Part shown: piece by piece, positions 37,538 to 48,051 of the stretch | How positions within the stretch are numbered: the first letter of the stretch is position 1 | Layout of the letters: every line of letters starts with the position of its first letter | DNA from: an uncultured Alphaproteobacteria bacterium | GTDB lineage: Bacteria > Pseudomonadota > Alphaproteobacteria > HIMB59 > GCA-002718135 | DNA: 64,000 nt | Direction: 5' to 3' | Assembly: GCA_902595425.1 (NCBI GenBank) | Contig: CACJPV010000001.1 | Coordinates: 298,410 to 362,409, forward strand | Notes under the pieces: generated by a model | Databases searched by the model: none | Seen by the model: the letters and a program-made list of their open reading frames with translations, nothing else | Told to the model about the DNA's origin: nothing | Program-made: the position numbers and the translations under genes

Positions 37538-38515
37538 ATGAAACAAAAATTTGGAGCGGGAATTTGGCACTTTGCCACATATGTAGATCGATATGCTACC
37601 GATGGATATGGTGAACCTAGATCTGTGTTAGATGCCATTTCCCTTGCTGGCAAAGTTACAGATCTCTCAGTTGTTGACATTAACTTCCCTTATTTTGGAG
37701 GACAATTCTCTAATGAAGAGATTAAACAGGCATTAGATAAAGAAAATTTAGGTGTAATTGGGATTACGCCAGAAATTTATACTAAAGAATTTAGAAAAGG
37801 TGCATTTACAAATCCAGATATTGGTATTCGTAACAGAGCTCATGAATTAATAACTGAAGCATGTGACGCTGTAAGATTTTTTAATGCCGCTTATGTTAAA
37901 CTTTGGCCAGGACAAGATGGTTGGGATTATCCATTTCAAGTAGATCATGGTACTCTGTGGAAAAATTCAATGGATGGTGTTGGGCGATTAGCCAGTGAAA
38001 ACCCAGATCTTAAATTTGTCATCGAATACAAACCAAGAGAACCAAGAATAAAAATGAGCTATGACTCAGTTGCCAGAACATTGCTTGGAATTGAAAAAAT
38101 AGGGTTACCAAACATCGGGATACTTTTAGATTTTGGTCATGCAATTTATGGTGGAGAGTCAGCTGCTGACTCAGCACAACTTGCAATTGATTATGGTCGA
38201 TTATTTGGAATGGATGTAAATGATAATTATAGATCATGGGATGATGATCTAATTGCGGGTAGCTTGCATCCAATTGAAATTTTCGAGTTTTTTTATGTCC
38301 TTAAAAAAAATAATTGGGAAGGAGTTTGGCAACTTGATCAGTTTCCTTTTCGAGAAGACAGTGTTGAAATGGCTAATCAAGCAATAGATTTTCTAAAATC
38401 GATTGAAAAAGCTTTGGATGATTTAGATATGAAAGCTCTTCAAGAAGCCCAATCAAATCATGATGCAATGAAAGCTTTAAAAATTGCACAGAAATCACTT
38501 TATAAATTTTTATAA
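37538..38515 (+). CDS. Xylose isomerase-like TIM-barrel sugar isomerase
   Basis: A 325-residue TIM-barrel isomerase of the AP endonuclease 2-like/xylose isomerase superfamily. Candidate metal ligands are E163 ([11 protein letters not shown]), D198 and H201 ([12 protein letters not shown]), D226/N228 ([13 protein letters not shown]) and D267 (WQLDQFPF). It is not XylA, which is encoded separately at 29 kb, nor the short IolE/Hyi type. It diverges from an ABC sugar operon and converges, four bases apart, with an FGGY kinase followed by a split transketolase. That set suggests an aldose-ketose isomerase for an unusual pentose or tetrose; D-apiose isomerase is a specific possibility. The substrate is inference. 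Confidence 0.85.
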   Translation: MKQKFGAGIWHFATYVDRYATDGYGEPRSVLDAISLAGKVTDLSVVDINFPYFGGQFSNEEIKQALDKENLGVIGITPEIYTKEFRKGAFTNPDIGIRNRAHELITEACDAVRFFNAAYVKLWPGQDGWDYPFQVDHGTLWKNSMDGVGRLASENPDLKFVIEYKPREPRIKMSYDSVARTLLGIEKIGLPNIGILLDFGHAIYGGESAADSAQLAIDYGRLFGMDVNDNYRSWDDDLIAGSLHPIEIFEFFYVLKKNNWEGVWQLDQFPFREDSVEMANQAIDFLKSIEKALDDLDMKALQEAQSNHDAMKALKIAQKSLYKFL

Positions 38516-38519
38516 AAAA

Positions 38520-39986
38520 TTAAATATAAAATTTTTTTAGAATATATTTCCAGTTTTTATAGCTATCAGCCATTTTCTTATTTTTGACTGGGGAAAAAAC
38601 TAGGTATTTTTGTCTAAGTTTTTTCATATCTTTGAAATTGGTAATTATATTCATTCCTAACAATCCCATCATTAATGCTCCATATGAAGACATATCTTGA
38701 TAATTTGTTACATGAATTTTTTTTTGTAAAGTATTACAAAGTAATTGCATAAATGATGTATTTGAAACGATGCCACCATCAATATAAATATCATTATAGT
38801 TAATTTTATTATTTTTTTCCAAATCATCCAAATAATCTTTTATCTGAAATGCTATAGATTCAAGAGCAGCTCTTACAATATGATTTTTATTAATTGATGG
38901 TGTTAATCCATATATTATTGCTTTACTATCAGGTATCCAATGCGGTGAACTTAAACCAACGAATGCAGGCACAAAGACAACACCTTGTGAGTCTTTTGTT
39001 TGATTTAAAATTTGATTTGTTTCTCTCGCAGAATTTATAATTTTTAAGTTATATTTTAACCAACTAATAGTAGCGCCAGCATAATTAATTAAACATTCAT
39101 ATGAATATGACGGCTTATTATTATGCACATACGATAAAGTAGTAATAATTTTTTTTTGATTTTTAAAAGACTGACCTATGTTTGTTAAAATTGAAGCTCC
39201 TGTTCCAAGTGTAATCTTTGTGTTTCCTCTATTAAAACATTGATTAGCAAATATAGAAGCTTGAGAGTCTCCCATAACACCTACAATAGGAATCTTTTTA
39301 TTTAAAATGCCATTAATATTTGTGTATCCAAAAATTGATGAACTTTCCTTTACTTCTGGAAGTATTTTTAAATTTAAATTAAATAAATTTAATAACTTTT
39401 TGCTCCACTTAAGAGATTTATTGTCAAAAAATAAAGTTCTAGATGCGTTTGTAAAGTCAGTGGTATAAGATTTTTGTTTTGTAAGACGATATATTAAATA
39501 AGTATCTATTGTTCCAAAAAGAGCTGAGCCTTTTTTCAATTTTTCTTTAAGCTTATTATTTAAATTTAATAATTGAACAAGTTTTGGAGCTGGAAAATAA
39601 GTATCAAGAGTTAAACCTGTGTTTTTTTTTATTAAATTTCTATTTAATTTTGATTTATTAATTTTATTGCATACATTTTGTCCCCTTCTACATTGCCAAA
39701 CAATAGCATTGTGAAGAGGCTTCCCAGATATAGTATCAAATATTACAAAAGTTTCTCTTTGATTAGTAATACTAAGGAATAAGTTGTTAGTATATCTAAT
39801 TTTTTTTGATATTTTTTTAACTAGGAAAAGAACATTTTTAAAAATTTCATTAGCATCATGTTCTACATAACCTGATCCTTTTTGAATTTGTTTGTGAGGT
39901 TTATCAAATTTATTAAGTAACTTTAGATTTTTATCATACAAAAAAATAGTTGTTGATGAAGTACTTTGATCTATTGAAATATACAT
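38520..39986 (-). CDS. FGGY-family carbohydrate kinase, glycerol kinase-like
   Basis: A 488-residue sugar/polyol kinase. MYISIDQSTSST is the N-terminal phosphate loop; SITNQRETFVIFD, NAIVWQCRRGQN and TLFFDNKSLKWSKKLL align closely with glycerol kinase, as do GVMGDSQASIF and LGTGASILTN. Glycerol kinase would be the naive call. However, it is adjacent to a split transketolase (stop and start abut) and a TIM-barrel isomerase, with no glpF, glpD or glpR nearby, so a ketose such as apulose, xylulose or erythrulose could be the real substrate. It is more Lys/Asn/Ile-rich than its relatives, in line with the genome. Confidence 0.85.
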   Translation of the reverse strand: MYISIDQSTSSTTIFLYDKNLKLLNKFDKPHKQIQKGSGYVEHDANEIFKNVLFLVKKISKKIRYTNNLFLSITNQRETFVIFDTISGKPLHNAIVWQCRRGQNVCNKINKSKLNRNLIKKNTGLTLDTYFPAPKLVQLLNLNNKLKEKLKKGSALFGTIDTYLIYRLTKQKSYTTDFTNASRTLFFDNKSLKWSKKLLNLFNLNLKILPEVKESSSIFGYTNINGILNKKIPIVGVMGDSQASIFANQCFNRGNTKITLGTGASILTNIGQSFKNQKKIITTLSYVHNNKPSYSYECLINYAGATISWLKYNLKIINSARETNQILNQTKDSQGVVFVPAFVGLSSPHWIPDSKAIIYGLTPSINKNHIVRAALESIAFQIKDYLDDLEKNNKINYNDIYIDGGIVSNTSFMQLLCNTLQKKIHVTNYQDMSSYGALMMGLLGMNIITNFKDMKKLRQKYLVFSPVKNKKMADSYKNWKYILKKFYI

Positions 39987-40919
39987 TTACTTTAAAATGT
40001 CTTCAGCTATTTCTGCTAATTTTTTTGGTGACATATTATAATGATCTAAGACATCTGATTGAGAGCCATTAGTCATATATTCATCAGGAAATCCTAAAAT
40101 CTTAAATGCAATGTTAATATTAGATTGAGAAATTATACTTGCACATTTTTCACCCAATCCCCCATTCTCACTATGTTCCTCAACAGTAATTGCTGCTTTA
40201 ACTTTTGATAAGCAATCTAAAAAAAGATCATTATCAAATGGCTTGATTGTATGCATATTTATGATTGAACAACTAATATTTTTTTTATGCAAAATTTCTG
40301 CAGCTAGTAAAGCTCTCTGGGCTGTTTCACCAGTTGTGATAAACATAACATCACTACCTTCTCTAATTTTTACACCTTTTCCAATTTTAAAATTATCATC
40401 TTCATCGTGAATTTTAAGCATTGGTTTTTTTCCAAAACGAATAAATAATGGACTTTTATAATTAACAGCTTCTTTTATTGCTTCTCTTGTTTCAAAATTA
40501 TCTGATGGAACTACGATATTAATATTATTTATAGTTCTTAAGACGGCTAAATCATGAATCGAATGGTGCGTTGATCCTAATTGTCCATAACTAACACCAG
40601 CACTTATTCCTACAAGAGTTACTGGATGATTTGAGTAAGCTATATCATTCTTAATTTGTTCCAATGATCTAGCTGTTAAAAAACTGGATGGAGAAACTCC
40701 AAAAACTTTTTTTCCAACAGCTGATAAACCAGCACAAATACCAACTAAATTTTGTTCAGCTATACCTACTTCTATTATTTGATCAGGGAGTTCTTTTCCA
40801 AATTGAGTTAGTTTACCTGATCCCCTTGAGTCACTTGTTACAACTATAATTTCTTTATCTTTCTTTGCTAAATCCAATAAAGTTTCGGCAAAAACTTCTA
40901 AATTTGCTTTTTCAATCAT
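39987..40919 (-). CDS. Transketolase, C-terminal subunit
   Basis: The second half of a split transketolase: pyrimidine-binding and C-terminal domains, 310 residues. The Glu that activates thiamine diphosphate is E55 in EVGIAEQNLVG; SSFLTARSLEQIKNDIAY and YGQLGSTHHSIHDLAVLRT follow, as in split transketolase B chains and Dxs-like proteins. It overlaps the N-terminal subunit gene by four bases, ensuring equal synthesis, and abuts the FGGY kinase gene. Housekeeping transketolase is usually a single chain, so this pair probably serves a dedicated sugar route. Confidence 0.92.
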   Translation of the reverse strand: MIEKANLEVFAETLLDLAKKDKEIIVVTSDSRGSGKLTQFGKELPDQIIEVGIAEQNLVGICAGLSAVGKKVFGVSPSSFLTARSLEQIKNDIAYSNHPVTLVGISAGVSYGQLGSTHHSIHDLAVLRTINNINIVVPSDNFETREAIKEAVNYKSPLFIRFGKKPMLKIHDEDDNFKIGKGVKIREGSDVMFITTGETAQRALLAAEILHKKNISCSIINMHTIKPFDNDLFLDCLSKVKAAITVEEHSENGGLGEKCASIISQSNINIAFKILGFPDEYMTNGSQSDVLDHYNMSPKKLAEIAEDILK

Positions 40920-41743
40920 TCAAAATTCTCTAGCTGTTTGTTTAATTCTTGAATAGCTTTATTATATTCTTCCTCAGAAGGAAGTTTATGATGCCAAACT
41001 ACCTGATTTTCAATAAAACTTATGCCCTTTCCTTTAATTGTATTAGCAATTATTAAATTTGGCTGATTATTCTCAAAAGGTATTTTTTTAAATATTTCAT
41101 CAAGTTCACTGACAGAATTGCCATTAACTTGTTTTACACATAATCCAAAGGATTGAAATTTGTCTAAGAGAGGTTCAATGGGATTTACTTCTTCAGTCTT
41201 TCCTGTAATTTGCAATCCATTTCTATCAATAATGATAACCAAATTGTCTAACTTGTATTTACTAGCTGAAAGTAAACTTTCCCAGATAGAACCCTCACTT
41301 AATTCACCATCTCCTAATAGTGTGAAAACTTTATATGGTTTATTATCTAATTTAAATCCAATAGCCATTCCGACTGCAACTGATAGGCCATGACCTAACG
41401 CACCAGTGTTGTGTTCAATTCCTGGAACTTTTCTTGTTGGATGTCCTATAAAGTGAGAATTAAATTTATTTAGTGAATCCAAATCCTCTCTTGTAAAGAA
41501 ATTTTGATCACAAAGCACAGTGTACAATGCCTCTACAGTGTGACCTTTGCTCTGAACATATCTATTTCTATCTGTAGAACTAAAATTTTTAGGATTAATT
41601 TGTAAAACATTATTATATAGGACATTTAGTATATCTATGCACGATAAACTACCAGCAGTATGGCCAGCACCACCATTATAAATAATATCTAATATAGTTT
41701 TTCTATATTCTATAGACTTCAGTTCTAATTCTTTATGATCCAT
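40916..41743 (-). CDS. Transketolase, N-terminal (thiamine diphosphate-binding) subunit
   Basis: The first half of a split transketolase, 275 residues. The thiamine diphosphate/Mg motif is GDGELSEGSIWES (GDG at 144-146) through N175 of IIDRNGLQITG; GHTAGSLSCIDIL and GALGHGLSVAVGMA hold the conserved His residues of the cofactor pocket. The complex with the C-terminal subunit would move a two-carbon ketol unit between sugars. It lies downstream of a terminator that closes the second sugar-binding protein gene, so some expression comes by readthrough or from a weak promoter in the short gap. Confidence 0.93.
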   Translation of the reverse strand: MDHKELELKSIEYRKTILDIIYNGGAGHTAGSLSCIDILNVLYNNVLQINPKNFSSTDRNRYVQSKGHTVEALYTVLCDQNFFTREDLDSLNKFNSHFIGHPTRKVPGIEHNTGALGHGLSVAVGMAIGFKLDNKPYKVFTLLGDGELSEGSIWESLLSASKYKLDNLVIIIDRNGLQITGKTEEVNPIEPLLDKFQSFGLCVKQVNGNSVSELDEIFKKIPFENNQPNLIIANTIKGKGISFIENQVVWHHKLPSEEEYNKAIQELNKQLENFE

Positions 41744-41773
41744 TAATTCTTAGAACTTAAGATATCCGAATTT

Positions 41774-41804
41774 AAAAAACAAGCGAATAAAAATTCGCTT
41801 GTTT
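41774..41804 (-). terminator. Intrinsic terminator after the second sugar-binding protein gene
   Basis: On the minus strand an 11-bp stem (AAACAAGCGAA pairing with TTCGCTTGTTT, six-base loop) ends in a run of T. It lies between the binding-protein stop and the transketolase N-subunit start, so it would separate or attenuate transcription of the enzyme genes relative to the transporter. Confidence 0.85.
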
Positions 41805-41827
41805 ATAAGAGTTTAGTTTAAATTTTA

Positions 41828-42763
<936 letters not shown>

Positions 42764-42865
42764 TTATAAATTTATAATAAAAATTAGGTTAATAGATAAC
42801 TACAAAAAAATATAGAACAATTTTTAAAAAAAATTATAATTTTTGCTAAAAAAATGGCAGAATTA

Positions 42866-43870
42866 TTAATCTTTTGAGATAAATCTTGTTTGAAGCTGAT
42901 CTATCATGACTGCCAAAACTATAATTGTGCCCATAATTACTCTTTGCCAAAAAGAGCTGACTCCTTCTAAAATCATTCCATTACTTAATACGCCAATTAC
43001 AAATGCTCCAATTATTGTTCCGCCAACAGAACCTCTGCCACCCATTAGTGATGTGCCACCCAAGACAACTGCAGCGATAGCATTCAATTCCCAAGTTGTT
43101 CCAGTTGCAGGATGTGAAGATATTAATTGTGATGTAACGATGACTCCAACAACTCCTGCACATAATCCAGATATACCATAAGTAAGTAACGTAACTGCAT
43201 TAACATTAACTCCAGATAAGTGAGCTGCTTTTGTGTTACCACCAATAGCATAAATATGTCTACCAAATTTTGTTTTTGTTGTTAAGAAAACTGCTAGCAG
43301 GGCAAGTAACAACATTACCCAAATTGTATACGGTAAAGATAAAAATGTACCAGATCCAATATTGGGGAAACCGGTATTGTTTAATTCCTCCTTACCAATT
43401 AAATTTGGAAATGTTGCTCCATCATTAATTAAAAGTGCAAAACCCCTAGCAACATAAAGCATTCCCAAAGTTGCGATAAAAGGTGCCACACTAAATCTTG
43501 TGATTATAAAGCCATTCACACATCCAAATAAAAAACCTACAATTATACTTATTATGACTATTACCCAAATTTCAAAATAAATAACTATATTTAAAAACTG
43601 TATTACTAATCCCTTGTCAATTAACATCCCTGCAATCATTCCACATAATCCAACTATAGATCCAACAGAAAGATCAATTCCTGATGTTAAGATTACAAAA
43701 GTCATACCAATTGCTAAAATTGCATTAATAGCAACATGTTTTGTTAGTATAATAAGATTTGTAGATGATAAGAAAGCATCAGCAGTGAATGCAAAAAATG
43801 AAAAAATAAATATTAATGCTATGAATGCTCTTAATTTAAATAAAGCTGCTTTTATTGTCATGCCTTTCAT
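42866..43870 (-). CDS. Sugar ABC transporter permease (RbsC-like)
   Basis: Membrane subunit of a CUT2 importer, 334 residues and about ten helices, the standard size. TSGIDLSVGSIVGLCGM, SVAPFIATLGMLYVARG, YAIGGNTKAAHLSGVNV and LGGTSLMGGRGSVGGTIIGA are the conserved motifs. It lies four bases after the two-domain ATPase gene. Compared with the FrcC-like permease at 35 kb it has no insert, so the two systems are of different descent. Together with the RbsA-like ATPase and RbsB-like receptor it makes a complete importer. Confidence 0.95.
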   Translation of the reverse strand: MKGMTIKAALFKLRAFIALIFIFSFFAFTADAFLSSTNLIILTKHVAINAILAIGMTFVILTSGIDLSVGSIVGLCGMIAGMLIDKGLVIQFLNIVIYFEIWVIVIISIIVGFLFGCVNGFIITRFSVAPFIATLGMLYVARGFALLINDGATFPNLIGKEELNNTGFPNIGSGTFLSLPYTIWVMLLLALLAVFLTTKTKFGRHIYAIGGNTKAAHLSGVNVNAVTLLTYGISGLCAGVVGVIVTSQLISSHPATGTTWELNAIAAVVLGGTSLMGGRGSVGGTIIGAFVIGVLSNGMILEGVSSFWQRVIMGTIIVLAVMIDQLQTRFISKD

Positions 43871-43874
43871 AATT

Positions 43875-45374
43875 TTATCCTTGTGAATATTTAACTAAAT
43901 TGTCTTCAGTAATTTCACCACCCATTAATTCTTTATTTATCTTACCTTTTGCTAAAACAATAACCCTGTCTGCAACAGCTAAAACTTCCTTTATTTCTGA
44001 AGAAACAAATATTATGGACAAACCTTTTTCTGCTAGTTTTTTCATAATGTAAAAAATTTCTTGTTTTGCTCCAATATCTATACCTCTTGTTGGTTCATCC
44101 AACATTAATAATCTTGGTTCTGTTTCAAGAGATTTAGCAATAACTACTTTTTGCTGATTACCTCCACTAAGTGAGGTAATTACATTATTATAATTTGAAA
44201 CCTTGATTCCTAAATAATCTATTGCCTTAGTAACTATTTTTTTTTCTAAATTGGTATTGAGATAAAAATCTTTGATTCTTCTAGATATCTTTGACAATAA
44301 AGTATTTGATAATATAGAAAGTGACTGAACAAGGCCTTGACCTTGACGATCCTCAGGCACTAAAACAATTCCATCCTTAATTCTTTTAGAAATACTAGAA
44401 GGTTTTAAAATCTCATTTTGAAGATATATTTCTCCTTTAAAATCTTTATTTAATCCCATTATTATCTCCAATAGCTCTGTCCTTCCACTTCCCATCAAAC
44501 CATAAATACTTAAAATTTCTCCTGAACTTGAATTAAAATTAATATTTTCTAAAATATATTCTTCAGACTCTTTTTTCTTTAAGCTTATTGATTTTAATTC
44601 AATTATTTTTGGACCTGTTTCAACTTTTTTTGTATTGACAGCTTCAAAACTTTTCATGCCGACCATATTTTCTGTTATCCAAGGTATATCTATTTTATTT
44701 ATTAACTCTTCACAAATAAACTTACTATCTCTTAAAATTGTAATTACATCACCAATTTGCATTATTTCTTCTAGTTTATGTGATATATAAATTATTGTTA
44801 CTTCTTGTTTTTTTAATTCTGCAATTACATCAAACATAACAGATACTTCTTTTTTACTTAATGCTGAGCTTGGTTCATCCATAATTAATATTTTTGTTTT
44901 TTTTGCTAATGCTTTTGCAATTTCAATTATTTGTTGTTGTCCAATTCTTAAACTCTCAACTGAAGTTTTTGCATTTATGTCTTGATTAAGTTTTGCCAAA
45001 AGCTCGTTGGTAATTTTAATTTGTTTAGATGTGTCAATTATTTTATAGCTATCTAAAATTTCATGACCCATAAATATATTTTCATGTACAGTTAAATTAG
45101 GAAATAAATTTAATTCTTGATGTATAATTCCAATAGAATTATTTTCAGCATCATTTGTCGAAAAAATTTCTAATTTTTCACCATTTAAATATATTTCACC
45201 TGATGTTTGTCTTTCTACGCCTGAAAGTATTTTCATTAGTGTGGATTTACCAGCACCATTCTCACCAACCAATACATTTACTTTTCCCTTATATACATTA
45301 AAACTAACATCATCTAACGCTACTACACCTGGATATTGTTTACTTATATTTTTTGCCTCTAAAATCTTTTCCAT
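43875..45374 (-). CDS. Sugar ABC transporter ATPase, two-domain (RbsA-like)
   Basis: A 499-residue ATPase with two fused nucleotide-binding domains, typical of CUT2 importers. The N-terminal domain has VGENGAGKSTLM, IGQQQIIEIAKAL and ILIMDEPSSAL; the C-terminal one has the degenerate Walker A GLMGSGRTELLE, LSGGNQQKVVIAKSL and LMLDEPTRGID. It begins four bases after the DUF2291 gene and ends four bases before the permease. The substrate is set by the binding protein and cannot be told from this subunit. Confidence 0.95.
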   Translation of the reverse strand: MEKILEAKNISKQYPGVVALDDVSFNVYKGKVNVLVGENGAGKSTLMKILSGVERQTSGEIYLNGEKLEIFSTNDAENNSIGIIHQELNLFPNLTVHENIFMGHEILDSYKIIDTSKQIKITNELLAKLNQDINAKTSVESLRIGQQQIIEIAKALAKKTKILIMDEPSSALSKKEVSVMFDVIAELKKQEVTIIYISHKLEEIMQIGDVITILRDSKFICEELINKIDIPWITENMVGMKSFEAVNTKKVETGPKIIELKSISLKKKESEEYILENINFNSSSGEILSIYGLMGSGRTELLEIIMGLNKDFKGEIYLQNEILKPSSISKRIKDGIVLVPEDRQGQGLVQSLSILSNTLLSKISRRIKDFYLNTNLEKKIVTKAIDYLGIKVSNYNNVITSLSGGNQQKVVIAKSLETEPRLLMLDEPTRGIDIGAKQEIFYIMKKLAEKGLSIIFVSSEIKEVLAVADRVIVLAKGKINKELMGGEITEDNLVKYSQG

Positions 45375-45377
45375 AAT

Positions 45378-46031
45378 TTAGTTTCCCAAATCAAGCATTG
45401 TAGGAGTTATAAAAATTTTATCATTTCTATCGAATGTAATTGCTCCCTCAAAACTAATTTTTTTTCCAACAATATTATTTAAATTTAAAGGGCCGATTAT
45501 TTCATTCATTACCCTAGTTTTTATTATTCTTGAAACACCAGCAAAATCTAATTGATTAACAAAATCATTAAATTTTATAAACTTTACTGCATCCCTAATT
45601 GAGTCTTTTTTTATAACAGGACCAATTGTTATAAAAATTTTAGCATCATAATCTTTACTCAGTTTTAATTCAATAGTACCAACTCTTGATTCTTTATTAA
45701 GCCCAATTATTTCTGCTTTACCGTTAACCATAAAACTATAACTTCCTGTGCCAGACCGATGACCATATTTTTCTTCTGCTAATTCTTTATTACTAAACAA
45801 CTCATCTAACATAAATGTTATTTCTTCACTGTCATTACTTATAGTTGGAATAATTTTTGAATACCAAATTTCTTCTACGTATGAAACTGGATCAAATCCC
45901 TTTTTGATTAACTCATCCTCAGCAACTGTTCTAACTACTGATGCAAAAAAATAGGAATAAAAACAAAATAGTAAAAACAATAAAGTTAAAGAGAAAAATG
46001 CTAGATTATTTAGAATAACTTTTTTTATCAT
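45378..46031 (-). CDS. DUF2291 family periplasmic protein
   Basis: A 217-residue protein anchored by one N-terminal helix (residues about 9-30), with the rest in the periplasm. KKGFDPVSYVEEIWYSKIIPTI and KAEIIGLNKESRVGTIELKL match DUF2291, a predicted periplasmic (lipo)protein family that co-occurs with CUT2 sugar transporters. A Cys at position 23 lies inside the hydrophobic segment but no good lipobox is seen. It is the first gene of the DUF2291-ATPase-permease-receptor group, with iolD 66 bases upstream. Its function in transport is not known. Confidence 0.8.
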   Translation of the reverse strand: MIKKVILNNLAFFSLTLLFLLFCFYSYFFASVVRTVAEDELIKKGFDPVSYVEEIWYSKIIPTISNDSEEITFMLDELFSNKELAEEKYGHRSGTGSYSFMVNGKAEIIGLNKESRVGTIELKLSKDYDAKIFITIGPVIKKDSIRDAVKFIKFNDFVNQLDFAGVSRIIKTRVMNEIIGPLNLNNIVGKKISFEGAITFDRNDKIFITPTMLDLGN

Positions 46032-46097
46032 CTAAAAAATATTACAACCTTATTAATTTAATTTAAACAACTTTTAATTAAATAATTTTAAGGTAAA

Positions 46098-47942
46098 TTA
46101 TACTCCTTTTCTTTGATTGTGCTTACCTTGCAAATGTTCATTTAATGCAGTTTTTTTATTATCTGTGTCAGCATTCATTAAAGTTGGACTTTCCCAGAAT
46201 GCTGTTCCATCTAGCCATTCATAGCCATGGGTTTCCATGACAATTACATATGTTTTATTTGAGTCTTTGGCTCTTTTAAAAGCAGCTTCTAGTTCAGATG
46301 TCGATTTAACTGTTTCAGCATTAGCGCCCATACTTTTTGCATGGGACTCAAAATCAACAAACTGTAAATTTTTTGCTCTTGCAGCTCTTAGGTTACAAAT
46401 GTATTCATTGCCTCCTTTTGCAAGCTGAAGTCTGTTAATAACCATATGACCTCCATTATCACAAACGACAATAATGAGTTTTTGGTCATAAAGAACTGAG
46501 CTATAAATATCACTATTATGTAAAAGGTAAGAGCCGTCACCAACAAAAACAACTACATCCTGATCAGGTTTAGCCATTTTAATTCCAAGGGCTCCTGAAA
46601 TTTCATAACCCATGCAACTAAAACCCCATTCAGTTTCAAAAGTATTTAATTGTTTAGGCTTCCAAATTTGAACAACCTCTCCTACCAAACCACCTGCAGC
46701 AGTAACAACAATATCTGAAGGATCAGCATTTCTATATACTGCCCCTACTGCATGGGCATATGATGGAAGTTCTTGATTAGTAGGACCGCTTTCTTTTTGC
46801 ACATAAGTATCCCATTTGTTTCTTTCATCAATTGCTCTTTCATACCATTTAGCAGGTGCTTTCCAATCACCTAGTGCTTCTGATAACTTCATTAAACCAA
46901 CTTTTGCATCACTGACCAAAGGAGTTGCTCTGTGTTTAGTTGTATCAAATCTTGTTGTGTTGATTGATACTAAATTAAAATCAGGATTTTGAAAATTTGT
47001 CCAAGATCCTGTTGTAAAATCTGCCAATTTTGTTCCAATTGCAATAGCAAGATCAGTATCTTTTGATAAATTATTTGATGAACCTTCTCCCAAGCATCCA
47101 ATCGCACTGATATAGTAAGGATCATCTTGAGTCATACAACCAATTCCCATCACAGTTGATGTAACTGGTATGTTATGTTTTTTTGCAAAATCAGATAATT
47201 CTTTTTCTGCCTCCGAGTATAAAACCCCACCACCAGATATTATAATTGGTTGTGTTGATTTTTTTATTGTTTCTGCAGCGGCTTGTACCTGATTGGGATC
47301 TGGATAAATTCTTCTTATTTCATGAATTTTTTCTTCAAAAAAAACTTCTGGATATTCAAAAACTTCACCTTGGACATCTTGAGACATCGAAATTGTTGCT
47401 GGTCCACAATCTGCAGGATCTAACATTACTTGAATTGCCTGAGGAAGAGAGGATAAAATTTGTTCTGGTCTTGTAATTCGATCAAAATATCTTGAAACAG
47501 ATTTAAATGCGTCGTTTTGAGTTTCTGTAGGGGAGGTAAAGTTTTCAACCTGTTGTAAAACAGGGTCTGGAAACCTGCTGGAGAAAGTATCACCTGGTAT
47601 TAGTAATAGAGGCAGTCTATTACTCAAAGCTACTGCAGCCGCTGTAACCATATTTGTAGCTCCTGGACCTACTGATGAAGTTGCTATAAAAATTTGTTTT
47701 CGACGCATAGCTCTCGCATAACCAATGCCGGTTAGAGCCATATTTTGCTCATGGTGACCCCTGTAACCTGGTAAATCAGATTGAAATTCTTCCATTGCTT
47801 GACCAATACAAGCAACATTACCATGCCCATAAATGCCAAAGGCACCTGGAAATAATGAGACTTTTCTTTCATCAATAATAATTTTTTGAGCAATTAGATA
47901 TTTAAATAATGCATGAGCACAAGATAATTTTAATGTTTTCAT
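46098..47942 (-). CDS. iolD: 3D-(3,5/4)-trihydroxycyclohexane-1,2-dione acylhydrolase
   Basis: Thiamine diphosphate-dependent hydrolase that opens the ring in myo-inositol breakdown, giving 5-deoxy-glucuronate. 614 residues with the three-domain acetolactate synthase-like fold. The N-terminal LFPGAFGIYGHGNVACIGQAM is characteristic of IolD, GYRGHHEQNMALTG holds the region of the catalytic Glu, and VVFVGDGSYLLHNSD is the GDG motif of the cofactor site. Other iol genes are not adjacent except a possible IolE-like gene at the left edge. It is 66 bases upstream of the DUF2291-ABC genes, which suggests that the transporter could carry an inositol. Confidence 0.93.
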   Translation of the reverse strand: MKTLKLSCAHALFKYLIAQKIIIDERKVSLFPGAFGIYGHGNVACIGQAMEEFQSDLPGYRGHHEQNMALTGIGYARAMRRKQIFIATSSVGPGATNMVTAAAVALSNRLPLLLIPGDTFSSRFPDPVLQQVENFTSPTETQNDAFKSVSRYFDRITRPEQILSSLPQAIQVMLDPADCGPATISMSQDVQGEVFEYPEVFFEEKIHEIRRIYPDPNQVQAAAETIKKSTQPIIISGGGVLYSEAEKELSDFAKKHNIPVTSTVMGIGCMTQDDPYYISAIGCLGEGSSNNLSKDTDLAIAIGTKLADFTTGSWTNFQNPDFNLVSINTTRFDTTKHRATPLVSDAKVGLMKLSEALGDWKAPAKWYERAIDERNKWDTYVQKESGPTNQELPSYAHAVGAVYRNADPSDIVVTAAGGLVGEVVQIWKPKQLNTFETEWGFSCMGYEISGALGIKMAKPDQDVVVFVGDGSYLLHNSDIYSSVLYDQKLIIVVCDNGGHMVINRLQLAKGGNEYICNLRAARAKNLQFVDFESHAKSMGANAETVKSTSELEAAFKRAKDSNKTYVIVMETHGYEWLDGTAFWESPTLMNADTDNKKTALNEHLQGKHNQRKGV

Positions 47943-48051
47943 AAGTCTACCATACTATTAGATCATTCATTTTCTTACTACAAAAAAAAATTATTAATAG
48001 TTTTTTTTAAATTTAAACTTTATAAATTATTTTTAAAAGAAAAATATTAAT

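Noticed and set aside
38520..39986. Simple call of glycerol kinase glpK
   Set aside because: Sequence motifs do fit GlpK, but no glp partners are present, and the adjacency to a split transketolase and isomerase makes a sugar ketose equally likely, so no gene symbol was given.
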